Positions 50,325-59,276 of a DNA stretch of 64,000 nucleotides are shown here, in pieces. The notes under the pieces are model-generated. The model was not told where the DNA came from and searched no databases. It saw only the letters and a list, made by a program, of their open reading frames with translations. Position 1 is the first letter of the stretch. Every line of letters starts with the position of its first letter. The stretch covers positions 62,001-126,000 of the forward strand of contig NZ_QGOL01000013.1 in assembly GCF_003259255.1 (NCBI RefSeq), read 5' to 3'. This DNA is from Algoriphagus litoralis (GTDB taxonomy: Bacteria > Bacteroidota > Bacteroidia > Cytophagales > Cyclobacteriaceae). The position numbers and the translations under genes are program-made.

Positions 50325-51218
50325 TTACAAAACAACTCTGTTTTGAATGTTTTTGAAGTAGTTGTTGTCTTCAGAAATCAAGATGTAGTTGGTGATGATT
50401 TTATCATTTCTTTCCATCAGGATTACCATGTTTTCATCCGCTGATATTACTTTAAGTTCCTTCATTTTGGTTGGGATGCTGTATCCCGACACATAAATAC
50501 CGTCTTGTTTTTCAGTGATTTTATCAAATTCAAACATGACAGGTCTTCGGTCACTATCATATGCGGTAGCAATGGCGCGGTCAGGACTCCATGAATTTCG
50601 GTTTAACTTATGGGTTTGGTAGTGGTGAAAAGATTTACCTGAAAGTAAGGATTTGACTTGCGCTGGGTTTAGCTTAATCGTACTGTAAGCTGTACCCGAG
50701 AAGGTAGTCTGAGTTGAATTTCCTGCTTGATTTTCACCGCCGTAGGTATTTCCACGCTGATACACATCTCCGATGAAGACCACATTTGCCCCAAGCATGG
50801 AGGCTTCAGCCTTAAGTTTGTCCAGTGCTCTATTTTTTACATTGTTAATACTGGAAAGTGTGGTGACTCCCGTCGCTTTACTGAAGAGTTCACCTTTGGA
50901 TTCCAACCCGACCACATCATCAGGATTATAGGAGATGTATACTTTCTCGAAATCGTCCAGTCCATGGACTGGTTGGAATGGACTTTCAAAAACCTCCTCT
51001 CTTCCGCTGGCAAATTCGATCTTATTCACATGATGCTTACTGATGCTGTACACGGTTTTTTCGTTTGGAAACGAGTATTTGATCGTGTTAAAACCGACTT
51101 CGATTACCTGTACCTCCTTTGGGCCTTCAGCGAGATGGATTACGTCATTTTTGCTTTGAGCAAAGGAAAACGTAGAAATAGTCAGACTGACTAAAAAGAG
51201 AATAAGTGGCTTGTTCAT
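50325..51218 (-). CDS. Secreted hypothetical protein, beta-rich
   Basis: 297 residues from the ATG at 51218, giving a standard signal peptide (MNKPLILFLVSLTISTFSFA, cleavage before QSK). The mature N-terminal part (IEVGFNTIKYSFPNEKTVYSISKHHVNKIEFASGREE) resembles a repeat-type beta module common in Bacteroidota exported proteins. The middle contains VGLESKGELFSKATGVTTL and KAEASMLGANVVFIGDVYQRG, recalling heavy-metal-binding YbjQ-like segments. C-terminal part beta-rich. Likely periplasmic or outer-membrane associated. Function unknown. Confidence 0.72.
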   Translation of the reverse strand: MNKPLILFLVSLTISTFSFAQSKNDVIHLAEGPKEVQVIEVGFNTIKYSFPNEKTVYSISKHHVNKIEFASGREEVFESPFQPVHGLDDFEKVYISYNPDDVVGLESKGELFSKATGVTTLSSINNVKNRALDKLKAEASMLGANVVFIGDVYQRGNTYGGENQAGNSTQTTFSGTAYSTIKLNPAQVKSLLSGKSFHHYQTHKLNRNSWSPDRAIATAYDSDRRPVMFEFDKITEKQDGIYVSGYSIPTKMKELKVISADENMVILMERNDKIITNYILISEDNNYFKNIQNRVVL

Positions 51219-51304
51219 ATGATTTAGTTGGAATATAGTTTTACTCACGAAAGTTCAGTTGATAGGTTTAGATTAAGAAGAATATTTGTGACGAATGGAA
51301 ACAA

Positions 51305-51336
51305 AAAATCCCCTAGCTGGAATGCTAGAGGATTTG
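51305..51336 (-). terminator. Terminator after typA
   Basis: Minus-strand stem AAATCCTCTAGC pairs with GCTAGGGGATTT (one non-pair) followed by TTTTTG, about 35 bp after the typA stop. Confidence 0.85.
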
Positions 51337-51370
51337 TTTGTTGAATATCACTGTCTAATTATCAGACTGA

Positions 51371-53176
51371 TTAGGATTCTTTTTTAGCCATTCTAGCTCT
51401 TTCATTCTCATCCAAATAAATTTTTCTCATTCGGATTGATTTTGGAGTGATCTCGAGATATTCATCCTTTTGGATGTATTCCATTGATTCTTCCAAAGAG
51501 AATTTTTTAGCAGGAATGATTCGGACGTTGTCATCAGAACCAGAGGCTCTCATGTTAGTCAGTTTTTTTCCTTTTTGAATGTTGACTACGATATCATTGT
51601 CTCTGGAGTGTTCGCCGACTACCTGTCCCGCATACAAATCATCTCCTGGATCTACAAAGAATACCCCTCTGTCCTGAAGCTTGTCGATTGCATAAGCTGT
51701 ACATGGTCCGCCTTCCATAGAGATCAGCGAGCCGTTGATTCTTCCTGGGATTGGCCCCTTGAATGGTTCGTAATCAGAGAATCTATGGTTCATGATGGCT
51801 TCACCTTGCGTAGCTGTCAACACATTGTTTCTTAGTCCGATCAATCCTCTGGAAGGTATTCTGAATTCCAGGTGCTGCAGATCTCCTTTAGGCTCCATGA
51901 TGGTCAGTTCGCCTTTACGCTGAGTTGCAAGTTCTATTACTTTGCCCGCTGTTTCCTGAGGTACATCTACGACTAGCAATTCGATCGGCTCACATTTGAC
52001 GCCGTCGATTTCTTTGAAAATCACCTGAGGTTGACCTACTTGAAGTTCATAACCTTCTCTTCTCATCGTCTCAATCAAGATAGACAAGTGAAGAATACCA
52101 CGTCCAAAGACTAGGAATTTATCTTCAGAATCGGTTGACTCCACGCGAAGTGCCAAGTTTTTCTCAGTTTCTTTGAAGAGTCTGTCTCTTAGGTGTCTGG
52201 AAGTAACGAATTTCCCTTCTTTACCAAAGAAAGGGGAGTTGTTGATCGTGAAGAGCATATTCATCGTTGGCTCATCAATCGAAATTCTCGGAAGTGGTTC
52301 CGGATTTTCTGCATTTGCGATGGTATCTCCGATTTCGAAGTCTTCAATACCCATTACTGCGCAGATGTCTCCGGCTGTAACTTCAGATACTTTCACCCTA
52401 CCAAGACCTTCAAATACCTGAAGTTCTTTTACACGCATCTTTTTGATTGATCCATCAGCTTTGCAAAGAGCAATCTGCTGGTTTTCAGTGATTGTGCCTC
52501 TTTTTACACGACCGATTGCAATTCGACCCACGAAGTTGGAGTAATCCAAAGAGGTGATTTGCATCTGAAGAGAGCCTTCTTCGATCTTAGGCGCAGGAAT
52601 GTATTCCAAGATGGCATCCAAAAGTGGGAAAATGGAATCGGTAGGATTTTTCCAATCCGGACCCATCCAGTTTTGCTTGGCAGAACCGTAAAGCGTGTGG
52701 AAGTTCAGTTGATCTTCAGTAGCGTCCAAGTTGAACATCAGGTCAAATACTGACTCGTGAACTTCGTCTGGGCGACAGTTTTCTTTATCTACTTTGTTTA
52801 CTACGACTATTGGGGTAAGACCAAGTGCTAGAGCTTTGCCCAATACAAATCGGGTCTGTGGCATTGGTCCTTCGAAGGCATCTACCAAAAGAATAACGCC
52901 GTCGGCCATTTTCAACACGCGCTCTACTTCACCGCCAAAATCGGCGTGACCAGGGGTGTCAATGATGTTGATTTTTGCGTCTTTGTAGCGTACAGAAACG
53001 TTTTTTGAAAGAATTGTGATGCCTCGTTCGCGTTCAAGGTCATTGCTATCCAAGATAAGGTCTTGGAATTGTTGATTTTCTCTGAAGATTTGAGAGGCGT
53101 GGATGATTTTATCCACGAGGGTTGTTTTACCGTGGTCAACGTGTGCGATGATCGCGATATTCCGAATATTCTGCAT
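51371..53176 (-). CDS. typA: Ribosome-associated GTPase TypA/BipA
   Basis: 601 residues. G1 is [14 protein letters not shown] near 13, the switch region is [16 protein letters not shown]3 is [14 protein letters not shown] near 73 and G4 is [13 protein letters not shown] near 128. EF-G-like domains II, III and V follow, then the TypA-specific C-terminal domain ([31 protein letters not shown]). It helps 50S assembly and growth under cold or stress. It is monocistronic, with a TACTTTTG promoter box 20 bp upstream and a terminator downstream. Confidence 0.98.
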   Translation of the reverse strand: MQNIRNIAIIAHVDHGKTTLVDKIIHASQIFRENQQFQDLILDSNDLERERGITILSKNVSVRYKDAKINIIDTPGHADFGGEVERVLKMADGVILLVDAFEGPMPQTRFVLGKALALGLTPIVVVNKVDKENCRPDEVHESVFDLMFNLDATEDQLNFHTLYGSAKQNWMGPDWKNPTDSIFPLLDAILEYIPAPKIEEGSLQMQITSLDYSNFVGRIAIGRVKRGTITENQQIALCKADGSIKKMRVKELQVFEGLGRVKVSEVTAGDICAVMGIEDFEIGDTIANAENPEPLPRISIDEPTMNMLFTINNSPFFGKEGKFVTSRHLRDRLFKETEKNLALRVESTDSEDKFLVFGRGILHLSILIETMRREGYELQVGQPQVIFKEIDGVKCEPIELLVVDVPQETAGKVIELATQRKGELTIMEPKGDLQHLEFRIPSRGLIGLRNNVLTATQGEAIMNHRFSDYEPFKGPIPGRINGSLISMEGGPCTAYAIDKLQDRGVFFVDPGDDLYAGQVVGEHSRDNDIVVNIQKGKKLTNMRASGSDDNVRIIPAKKFSLEESMEYIQKDEYLEITPKSIRMRKIYLDENERARMAKKES

Positions 53177-53196
53177 GGTTTGCCTAATTGAAGCCG

Positions 53197-53204
53197 CAAA
53201 AGTA
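53197..53204 (-). promoter_or_regulatory. Candidate -7 promoter box for typA
   Basis: TACTTTTG on the minus strand, identical to the rpsF box, 20 bp upstream of the typA start. No TTTG at the expected spacing. Confidence 0.5.
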
Positions 53205-53371
53205 CGAATTTAATTTGGTAGTAAGGTTATCTGCCTGTGAAGTTTACAGGGACAAATTGGCTAAGCATGGCTTGACCCGGATCATTCTTGGGAAATAGGC
53301 GTTTGATACACGCTATTTTTTGAGCTTGGTTGGTTCAAATAAAAACAGCTATTTTCAGGCTGTTTGATCCG

Positions 53372-54448
53372 ATGTTCATGTCAAAGTTCTTCTTTGTAGC
53401 CGCTCTTGTCCTTTTTTCGGTTTGGGTTTTGGGCTTTGTATTTCCTTTACCTACCTATCAAGGCATAGCCCTTGTTGGGTTTTTTAGCTGCTTAGCCTTG
53501 GGTTTGAATCGAAAGGAATCTTTGAAGGGCTTGAGTTTTCCGGTTTTGATATTTGGCGTAGTGGCGCTTGCCCTGTATTTCCCCCATTATTTTCAGGAAT
53601 TCCGGGGATATTCTTTGTCCAATCTGATCACTCCGCTGATTCAAGTCATCATGTTTGGAATGGGTACTTCGCTGAGTCTGAAGGATTTTTCCGAGGTAAT
53701 CAAAAGTCCGAAATCGGTTCTGATTGGCGTTGGAGCACAGTTTTTTATTATGCCCCTAGTGGGTTTTCTTCTTGCCAGCATCAGTGGATTGCCTCCCGAG
53801 ATAGCCGCAGGGATAATCTTGGCAGGAAGCTCTCCCAGCGGAACAGCCTCCAATGTGATGACTTACCTAGCCAAAGCAAATCTGGCTCTTTCTGTCACCC
53901 TGACTTCCATCACTACTTTAATGGCACCCTTGATGACACCGCTGTTGATGAAGTTGCTTGCCGGTCAGTTTATTGAGATTGATTTGCTGAAAATGATGTG
54001 GGATATCGTGAAGATGATTTTGATCCCCATCGCAGCTGGACTGATTTTCAACAGGATGTTGAAAGGGAAATCAGATTGGGTGGACAAAGCCATGCCAGTG
54101 ATATCCATGATTGGAATTGCTTTGATAATTCTGGTCATCACTGCTGCCGGTCGTGATAGTCTGTTGAGTATTGGTCCACTATTGATTCTTTTGGTTTTGA
54201 TTCACAACCTATCTGGGTATGGGATTGGGTTTTACCTGGGGAAATTTTCCGGTCTCAGTGAGCGGGATTGCCGTACGATTGCCATTGAAGTAGGGATGCA
54301 AAATGCCGGTTTGGCGTCTGGTCTTGCCAAGACTCTGGAAAAAATTGCGACGGTGGGATTAGCTCCGGCTGTCTTCGGTCCGATGCAGAATATTTCAGGG
54401 TCGATTCTAGCTTCGTTTTGGAGTAAAAAGAAATTAAATGAGCCTTAA
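53372..54448 (+). CDS. Bile acid:sodium symporter (BASS) family transporter
   Basis: About 358 residues from the ATG at 53372 (another ATG at 53378; the frame opens at TTG 53330). About ten hydrophobic segments are spread over the whole length. Family motifs are LITPLIQVIMFGMGTSLSLKDF near 85, GFLLASISGLPPEIAAGIILAGSSPSGTASNVMTYLAKANLALS near 134 and IAIEVGMQNAGLASGLA near 303, corresponding to the sodium-binding core. BASS proteins import organic anions such as pyruvate or pantoate with sodium. The substrate is not readable. Monocistronic. Confidence 0.92.
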   Translation: MFMSKFFFVAALVLFSVWVLGFVFPLPTYQGIALVGFFSCLALGLNRKESLKGLSFPVLIFGVVALALYFPHYFQEFRGYSLSNLITPLIQVIMFGMGTSLSLKDFSEVIKSPKSVLIGVGAQFFIMPLVGFLLASISGLPPEIAAGIILAGSSPSGTASNVMTYLAKANLALSVTLTSITTLMAPLMTPLLMKLLAGQFIEIDLLKMMWDIVKMILIPIAAGLIFNRMLKGKSDWVDKAMPVISMIGIALIILVITAAGRDSLLSIGPLLILLVLIHNLSGYGIGFYLGKFSGLSERDCRTIAIEVGMQNAGLASGLAKTLEKIATVGLAPAVFGPMQNISGSILASFWSKKKLNEP

Positions 54449-54513
54449 GAATGATGCAAGTACAATATATTCTTTGATTTTTAGTTTAACTTTTGTTTAC
54501 TTCTTTTTTTTTT

Positions 54514-55290
54514 ATGAAAAAACTATTTCTAGTCTTTCTGGCCTTTTCTTTAGGTTTTTCTTCCTATTCACAAATTCAGACCAATGCTGTCAAAAAAGCT
54601 TCCCGACTAAACAAAAAAGATGACTATCGAAAGTTAAGCGATGACAATGGTTTTTTTTTGATGCCACATTTTGGAATTCGGTATGGCCAAAATCCCGATC
54701 CATCCTTTTCCGGTCTTGAGGATTTAAGTCTCTATTATGGACTTGGACTTGTGTATAGGAAAGAAAATCTTTCTTTAGAGTCGGGGCTTTCCTTGTATCA
54801 CCATACTTCCAGTGCAGTTTACTTTCCGATTTGGGAGAGGGAAGAGTATGTAATGAATTCGGACTTGGCTTCTGTGGTTTTGCCTTTTACCTTTCGCTAT
54901 GACATTCCTACTGGAGCTCAAGGCAACATTCGCTTCGGGGCATTTTTCACAGGTAACGTGGCAATTATTTCTTTAGAGGGAAATGACGATTCACGGTCAG
55001 GAAGAATTCAAGGTGAAAATGGAGCGATAAACTATACGCTTGTTTCTAAGAGTAAAAGTCCATTCTTTTTCAAAACAGGAATCCATTCCAGGATTCGGTT
55101 TTTTAATTCATCATTTCTAAACTTGGAATTAGGCCAATTTTTTACCCTAAGTGCAAATAGAGAATATACGCTCACTCTAGGAGATGCTCTACCTCGCAAG
55201 ATTGATCGAAGATGGGAAGGACTTACTTGGTCTTTTGGAGGAATTCTTCCCTTGTCCGTTTTCGAAAAGAAATTTCGAAAAGTCAAATAA
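54514..55290 (+). CDS. Outer-membrane-beta-barrel-like secreted protein
   Basis: 258 residues from the ATG at 54514 with a signal peptide (MKKLFLVFLAFSLGFSSYS, cleavage before QIQ). The mature protein has alternating aromatic/polar beta strands (LSLYYGLGLVYRKENLSLESGLSLYHH, VVLPFTFRYDIP, NLELGQFFTLSANREYTL) typical of small outer-membrane barrels such as the PorT-like family, but I cannot name a family. A Gly-rich turn pattern precedes the last strands. Convergent with the SGNH hydrolase gene with 8 bp between the stops and no terminator. Confidence 0.72.
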   Translation: MKKLFLVFLAFSLGFSSYSQIQTNAVKKASRLNKKDDYRKLSDDNGFFLMPHFGIRYGQNPDPSFSGLEDLSLYYGLGLVYRKENLSLESGLSLYHHTSSAVYFPIWEREEYVMNSDLASVVLPFTFRYDIPTGAQGNIRFGAFFTGNVAIISLEGNDDSRSGRIQGENGAINYTLVSKSKSPFFFKTGIHSRIRFFNSSFLNLELGQFFTLSANREYTLTLGDALPRKIDRRWEGLTWSFGGILPLSVFEKKFRKVK

Positions 55291-55298
55291 CTCTTCTG

Positions 55299-55949
55299 TT
55301 AGAAATATTCCTTAAAAATCGCTGTCCAGATCTCGTAACCCTTCTCATTCAGGTGAAGTTGGTCCTGAATATAGAGTTCGGGCCTTGGATTGCCAGCATC
55401 ATCTGTGAGGGCTTTCCATACTGGAACTAATTCCACTCCTTCCTTAGCAAGACAATATTCCTTTAACTTTTGATTGAATATCTCATAGTTGGCTTTCTTC
55501 TCCCAGCGCGAAGGGCTCGGCTTTGCTTCGATAAGGTATATTTTGATGTTGGGGTCAATTAGCTGAAGGCGATTGACTATGTTGTCCAGACTGGTCAGGA
55601 TATCTGCTACAGGCACATTTGCCCAAATGTCATTGTCTCCTTCATAGATAAAAACCCGACTTGGCTCCAAACGGATTACCAATGGGAACAGATGGGTTTC
55701 CAAATCAGAGGCCTTTGAACCACCGAAACCTGTATTCAGAATGTTCTCCTTCGGAAAGGAAGTTTGAAGCGATTTCCACATTCGGATGGTAGAGCTTCCT
55801 GTGAAAACCGTGCTTCCTGCTTGCCAGCCCATGCTGTCAATCTTGGCTGAAATAGTTCTTACTTCCTGCTCAAAAGGTACCGTTTGGGAATACCCCGTAA
55901 AGTGAAGAAGGCCGATAATGGAAAAAAGGAGAAGTAGGTGCTTTTTCAT
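55299..55949 (-). CDS. SGNH/GDSL-type hydrolase, secreted
   Basis: 216 residues from the ATG at 55949, which begins a signal peptide (MKKHLLLLFSIIGLLHFTGYS, before QTV); upstream codons to 56030 are unlikely. Block I is VFTGSSTIRMW, the GSS variant with Ser as nucleophile. Block II is GFGGSKASD (Gly), block III is EGDNDIW (Asn) and block V is DQLHLNEKGYEIW (Asp/His). SGNH enzymes are esterases or carbohydrate deacetylases. A fully consensus promoter ends 5 bp before this ATG, implying a leaderless mRNA. Confidence 0.88.
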   Translation of the reverse strand: MKKHLLLLFSIIGLLHFTGYSQTVPFEQEVRTISAKIDSMGWQAGSTVFTGSSTIRMWKSLQTSFPKENILNTGFGGSKASDLETHLFPLVIRLEPSRVFIYEGDNDIWANVPVADILTSLDNIVNRLQLIDPNIKIYLIEAKPSPSRWEKKANYEIFNQKLKEYCLAKEGVELVPVWKALTDDAGNPRPELYIQDQLHLNEKGYEIWTAIFKEYF

Positions 55950-55954
55950 ATTTT

Positions 55955-55985
55955 CAAACTTAGTCGATTTTTTACCTGAACCAAA
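55955..55985 (-). promoter_or_regulatory. Promoter of SGNH hydrolase gene
   Basis: TTTG (complement of 55982-55985), a 19-nt spacer and TAAGTTTG (complement of 55955-55962) match the consensus. The box ends 5 bp before the start codon, so transcription would begin at or next to the ATG. Confidence 0.55.
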
Positions 55986-56174
55986 ACCGTTCAACATTTG
56001 GCCGAATGCGTACAGAGCGAACGAAATCAAGTTTTGTACCGTAGCTATTGGCGAAAAGTTAAAAGCCCTTTCTGTCCCTAGAAAACGACTTTTCGTCCCT
56101 GTTCGGAGCTCAATAAGTTTTTTGGTCGTGTTTTAGCGTTAGAGAATTAGCCATTTCAATCAATATCCAAAGAC

Positions 56175-57302
56175 ATGCAGCATATCACCCGATTCTTTTG
56201 GTTTTGCAGCGGGGCAAATTTTGCACTGCTTAAACGCACACCCACCGAATCCAATAAATATTTTGGAATCGGCGCTACAGTTTTTTTCACCGGAATACTC
56301 GCAGCCCTTGCCGCAGGATATGCCTTATTCACTGTATTTCAAAGCCTCGTTCCAGCTGTGGTTTTCGGATTACTTTGGGGGCTGATGATCTTCAATCTGG
56401 ATCGATTTATTGTTTCCAGCATGCGAAAACGGGAAAATGCCTGGGCAGAGTGGAAGCTTGCCATCCCAAGACTGGTTTTGGCGGTTTTGCTCGCATTAGT
56501 CATCTCCAAACCGCTGGAATTGAAAATGTTTGAGCGAGAGATCAATCGGAAGCTGGATGAGAAAAAGACCGAATTTATAGCTCAGTCCAAAGCCAATTTG
56601 GCTAAGGGATTTCCAGAAATTCAGGAACTGGAAGCAAAGATTGACACCTTGAAAAGTGAAGTTTCCCAAGCGGAAACTTTCCGAGATCAGCTTCAAACCG
56701 AATACGATTCAGAGCGATTTGGCGAAAAAACAACCGGAACGAGCGGTATCGTCGGGCTGGGAACCAACGCAAAGAAGAAAGAAGCCCAGCTTGACGCTTC
56801 CCAGTTGGCTTTGGATGAGCTTCGCAAAAGAAATCAAACCCGCATCGATACGCTGGAGGCTCAAATCCGGGGATTTATCGCATTGCGTCAAGCAGAGTTT
56901 GAAAAGCAGCAACCTGGGATCGAAGGGTTTGATGGGCTTGCCGCAAGGATGGATGCTTTGTCAATATTGACATCCGAAAGCTCCGCTATGGCGATGGCGA
57001 ATATTTTCATTATGCTGCTTTTCATTGCGATCGAGACTGCACCAATCTTTGTCAAGCTGATATCGGCTAGAGGGCCTTATGATGAATTGCTGGAATTACA
57101 TGAGGAAAAAGTGAAGCTGTTCAAAGGTGAAAAGTGGACCAAAGCCAAGGGAGAATCAGAAGCCAGGGTGAGTTATTTTCAGGATACACACTTTTATGCT
57201 ACGGATTTGAATAAGGAAAAAACCAATAAAAAGAACAAGGCGCAAACCGAATCCGAAATCGCCGAAATTGAAGAGAGGTTTCGAAGAAAAGCTTTGAAGT
57301 GA
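56175..57302 (+). CDS. DUF4407 membrane protein with coiled coil
   Basis: 375 residues. Three hydrophobic segments lie in the N-terminal third (about 30-50, 55-73 and 95-113, with NLDRFIVSSMRKR after the second). A long heptad-rich region follows (about 120-245, EIQELEAKIDTLKSEVSQAETF and QLALDELRKRNQTRIDTLEAQIRG), then a fourth membrane segment (about 271-293, MANIFIMLLFIAIETAPIFVKL) and a charged tail. This is the DUF4407 architecture. The coiled coil would project between two membrane passes. Function unknown. It starts about 140 bp from the divergent SGNH gene. Confidence 0.88.
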   Translation: MQHITRFFWFCSGANFALLKRTPTESNKYFGIGATVFFTGILAALAAGYALFTVFQSLVPAVVFGLLWGLMIFNLDRFIVSSMRKRENAWAEWKLAIPRLVLAVLLALVISKPLELKMFEREINRKLDEKKTEFIAQSKANLAKGFPEIQELEAKIDTLKSEVSQAETFRDQLQTEYDSERFGEKTTGTSGIVGLGTNAKKKEAQLDASQLALDELRKRNQTRIDTLEAQIRGFIALRQAEFEKQQPGIEGFDGLAARMDALSILTSESSAMAMANIFIMLLFIAIETAPIFVKLISARGPYDELLELHEEKVKLFKGEKWTKAKGESEARVSYFQDTHFYATDLNKEKTNKKNKAQTESEIAEIEERFRRKALK

Positions 57303-57316
57303 TTTTGAACTGAGTT

Positions 57317-59053
57317 TTATTGAATGGGTTTGCAAAAGACGGTAGTGCCTTCTTTGATCGTCTCAATCACCTGAATGTCTTTGATTGCATCAGGTTCTAC
57401 CTTGAGCGGGTTGTTATCCAAGATCACCAAATCAGCTAATTTTCCAGCTTTCAAACTGCCTTTTTCTCCCTCTTCAAAATGCTGATAGGCTGACCAGATC
57501 GTGATCGCCTGCAGGGCCTCGTAGGGAGTCAATCGTTCCCCTTCTCCGATGATCGCACCTGAGCGGGAAGTTCGATTGACTGCTGTCCACACGACCCGCA
57601 TCAGGTTGGGAAGGGCGACGGGAGCATCGGTGTGAATGGTGACTTTGAGGCCTTTATTAAGGGCGGTTTTGACAGGGCTGATTTTGTTTCCTAATTCATT
57701 ACCGATGATTTGGGTGTGCCAATCACCCCAATAAAAGGTGTGTAGCGGAAAAAGAGAAGTGATCACATCCATTTCTTTAAAAGAGTCCAGCTGATCTTCC
57801 CGGATATATTGACCGTGAATTAGGGTGTTTCTGCGATCTCCCAAGCCAAATTTCTCAATGTTTGGGCGTAGGGTTCGGATCATTTGATCGATCGCTGCGT
57901 CACCGTTAGCATGAACAAGAATTTGCCAATTGTTGTCAAAAGCTTTGGCAAAAATTGCCTGAACCACCGAATCACTGGGGATGGCAGGATATCCCACGTA
58001 CGCTGAGCCTTGGCCATCGGGAGGGATCAAATAGGGCTGAGTCCTCCAGGCAGTCCTACCTTGTGGGGATCCATCTAGGGTTACCTTCATTCCACCTATC
58101 CGGTAGTGATTTGAATATTCCTTTGAATTCCATTCGGAAGACATGTATTGATCTACAAATGCATAATCAATGTAACTCACCACATCTATCATTATCTCCC
58201 CCGATTTGGCCTTTGCCGCGAGAAACTCATGATTCTGCATTGCACGGCCTTCTTGGACGGTAGTGTACCCAAAAGACAGCGCCATGTCTTGACCTTCCTG
58301 AAAAAAGCGATCGGCTCCGGATTGATCTTTTGGATTCAAGGCTTTGACCATGTAAGGGATTGCTGCAAGCTCTTCGAGCACTCCGTTTGGTGTTTTGCCA
58401 TCGTCCTCCCTGCGGATGATTCCGCCTTCTGGATCCTTGCTGGTTTTATTCAAACCCAATATTTCAAGGCCCTTGGAATTGACTACAGCAAAGTGACCGG
58501 AGATATGGGTGATCATAATGGGAATTTCGGTACTCACCTGATCCAAGTCATGGCGTGTCGGAAAACGCTTTTCTTCTAAAACAGAATCGTCAAAGCCAGT
58601 ACCAAAAATCCATCCCGTCAGACCCACGTTTTCCGGGGTATTCCATGCTTTTAGTATCTCTATCAATGTCGGGATGTCTTTGCAGGTCGCATCCGGTGGC
58701 GCCAAAAGTTGTGCTCCGATGGCCTGTAGACCAAAATTCCCAAAATGCACATGACCATCGATAAAACCCGGAAGTAAGGTTTTTCCTTTTAAATCAACCA
58801 TCACGTGCCCTTTGCCGGCAAGCCGCATCGCTTCTTCCTCCGTACCCACATATGCTATACGTCCATCCCGCACAAGAAGGGCGTCTGCATATTCGGGCAT
58901 TGGACCCTCCATTGTCAAAATATCTCCATTGAAATACATCGTGGCGGGAGATTGATCTGCCTCAGGGGCACCGCAGGAGATCAGGATTTGAGAGAAAATG
59001 AAAAGCAAACCGCTGATTAAAAATTGAATACTGGGGGTTTTTGGAATGCTCAT
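57317..59053 (-). CDS. Amidohydrolase family lipoprotein (YtcJ-like)
   Basis: 578 residues. The signal ends in a lipobox (FSQILISC, about Cys27). The amidohydrolase barrel has the metal motif GFIDGHVHFGNFG near 96. Further His/Asp ligands lie in MITHISGHFAV, LVHANGDAAIDQM near 377, LIHGQYIREDQL near 408 and VTIHTDAPVALPN near 470. The C-terminal strand-rich part closes the beta sandwich (GSLKAGKLADLVILDNNPLK). This YtcJ-like branch hydrolyses N-acyl or related amides; lipoprotein anchoring suggests action in the periplasm. Convergent with the DUF4407 gene, 14 bp apart. Confidence 0.9.
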   Translation of the reverse strand: MSIPKTPSIQFLISGLLFIFSQILISCGAPEADQSPATMYFNGDILTMEGPMPEYADALLVRDGRIAYVGTEEEAMRLAGKGHVMVDLKGKTLLPGFIDGHVHFGNFGLQAIGAQLLAPPDATCKDIPTLIEILKAWNTPENVGLTGWIFGTGFDDSVLEEKRFPTRHDLDQVSTEIPIMITHISGHFAVVNSKGLEILGLNKTSKDPEGGIIRREDDGKTPNGVLEELAAIPYMVKALNPKDQSGADRFFQEGQDMALSFGYTTVQEGRAMQNHEFLAAKAKSGEIMIDVVSYIDYAFVDQYMSSEWNSKEYSNHYRIGGMKVTLDGSPQGRTAWRTQPYLIPPDGQGSAYVGYPAIPSDSVVQAIFAKAFDNNWQILVHANGDAAIDQMIRTLRPNIEKFGLGDRRNTLIHGQYIREDQLDSFKEMDVITSLFPLHTFYWGDWHTQIIGNELGNKISPVKTALNKGLKVTIHTDAPVALPNLMRVVWTAVNRTSRSGAIIGEGERLTPYEALQAITIWSAYQHFEEGEKGSLKAGKLADLVILDNNPLKVEPDAIKDIQVIETIKEGTTVFCKPIQ

Positions 59054-59156
59054 GGCCAGAGTTGAGGAGGGTGGATAGATGGAACTAACTAGTGAAAGTT
59101 AGCTAGTTTTGAAGAAAAGTAAGGGAAGCCCTGACCAACTATTTTCCCGAAAAACC

Positions 59157-59190
59157 AAAAACCCTTCCATAGAAGCTGGAAGGGTTTTTT
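59157..59190 (-). terminator. Terminator after purL (works on both strands)
   Basis: Stem AAAACCCTTCCA pairs with TGGAAGGGTTTT. T-runs are present on both sides, so it can end the purL transcript at 59277 and insulate the amidohydrolase gene. Confidence 0.82.
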
Positions 59191-59242
59191 GAAATGGAAA
59201 GGTTCTCGCTCTTTTAGCAAATTAGCGCAATTGATTATTTTA

Positions 59243-59268
59243 TGAATATCGAATAAAGAATATCGAGC
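59243..59268. repeat. GAATATCGAA-type word pair downstream of purL
   Basis: GAATATCGAATAAAGAATAT followed by CGAG. It resembles the repeat at 44896-44934 in the hisA-hisF spacer. Confidence 0.4.
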
Positions 59269-59276
59269 GCTGTAGA

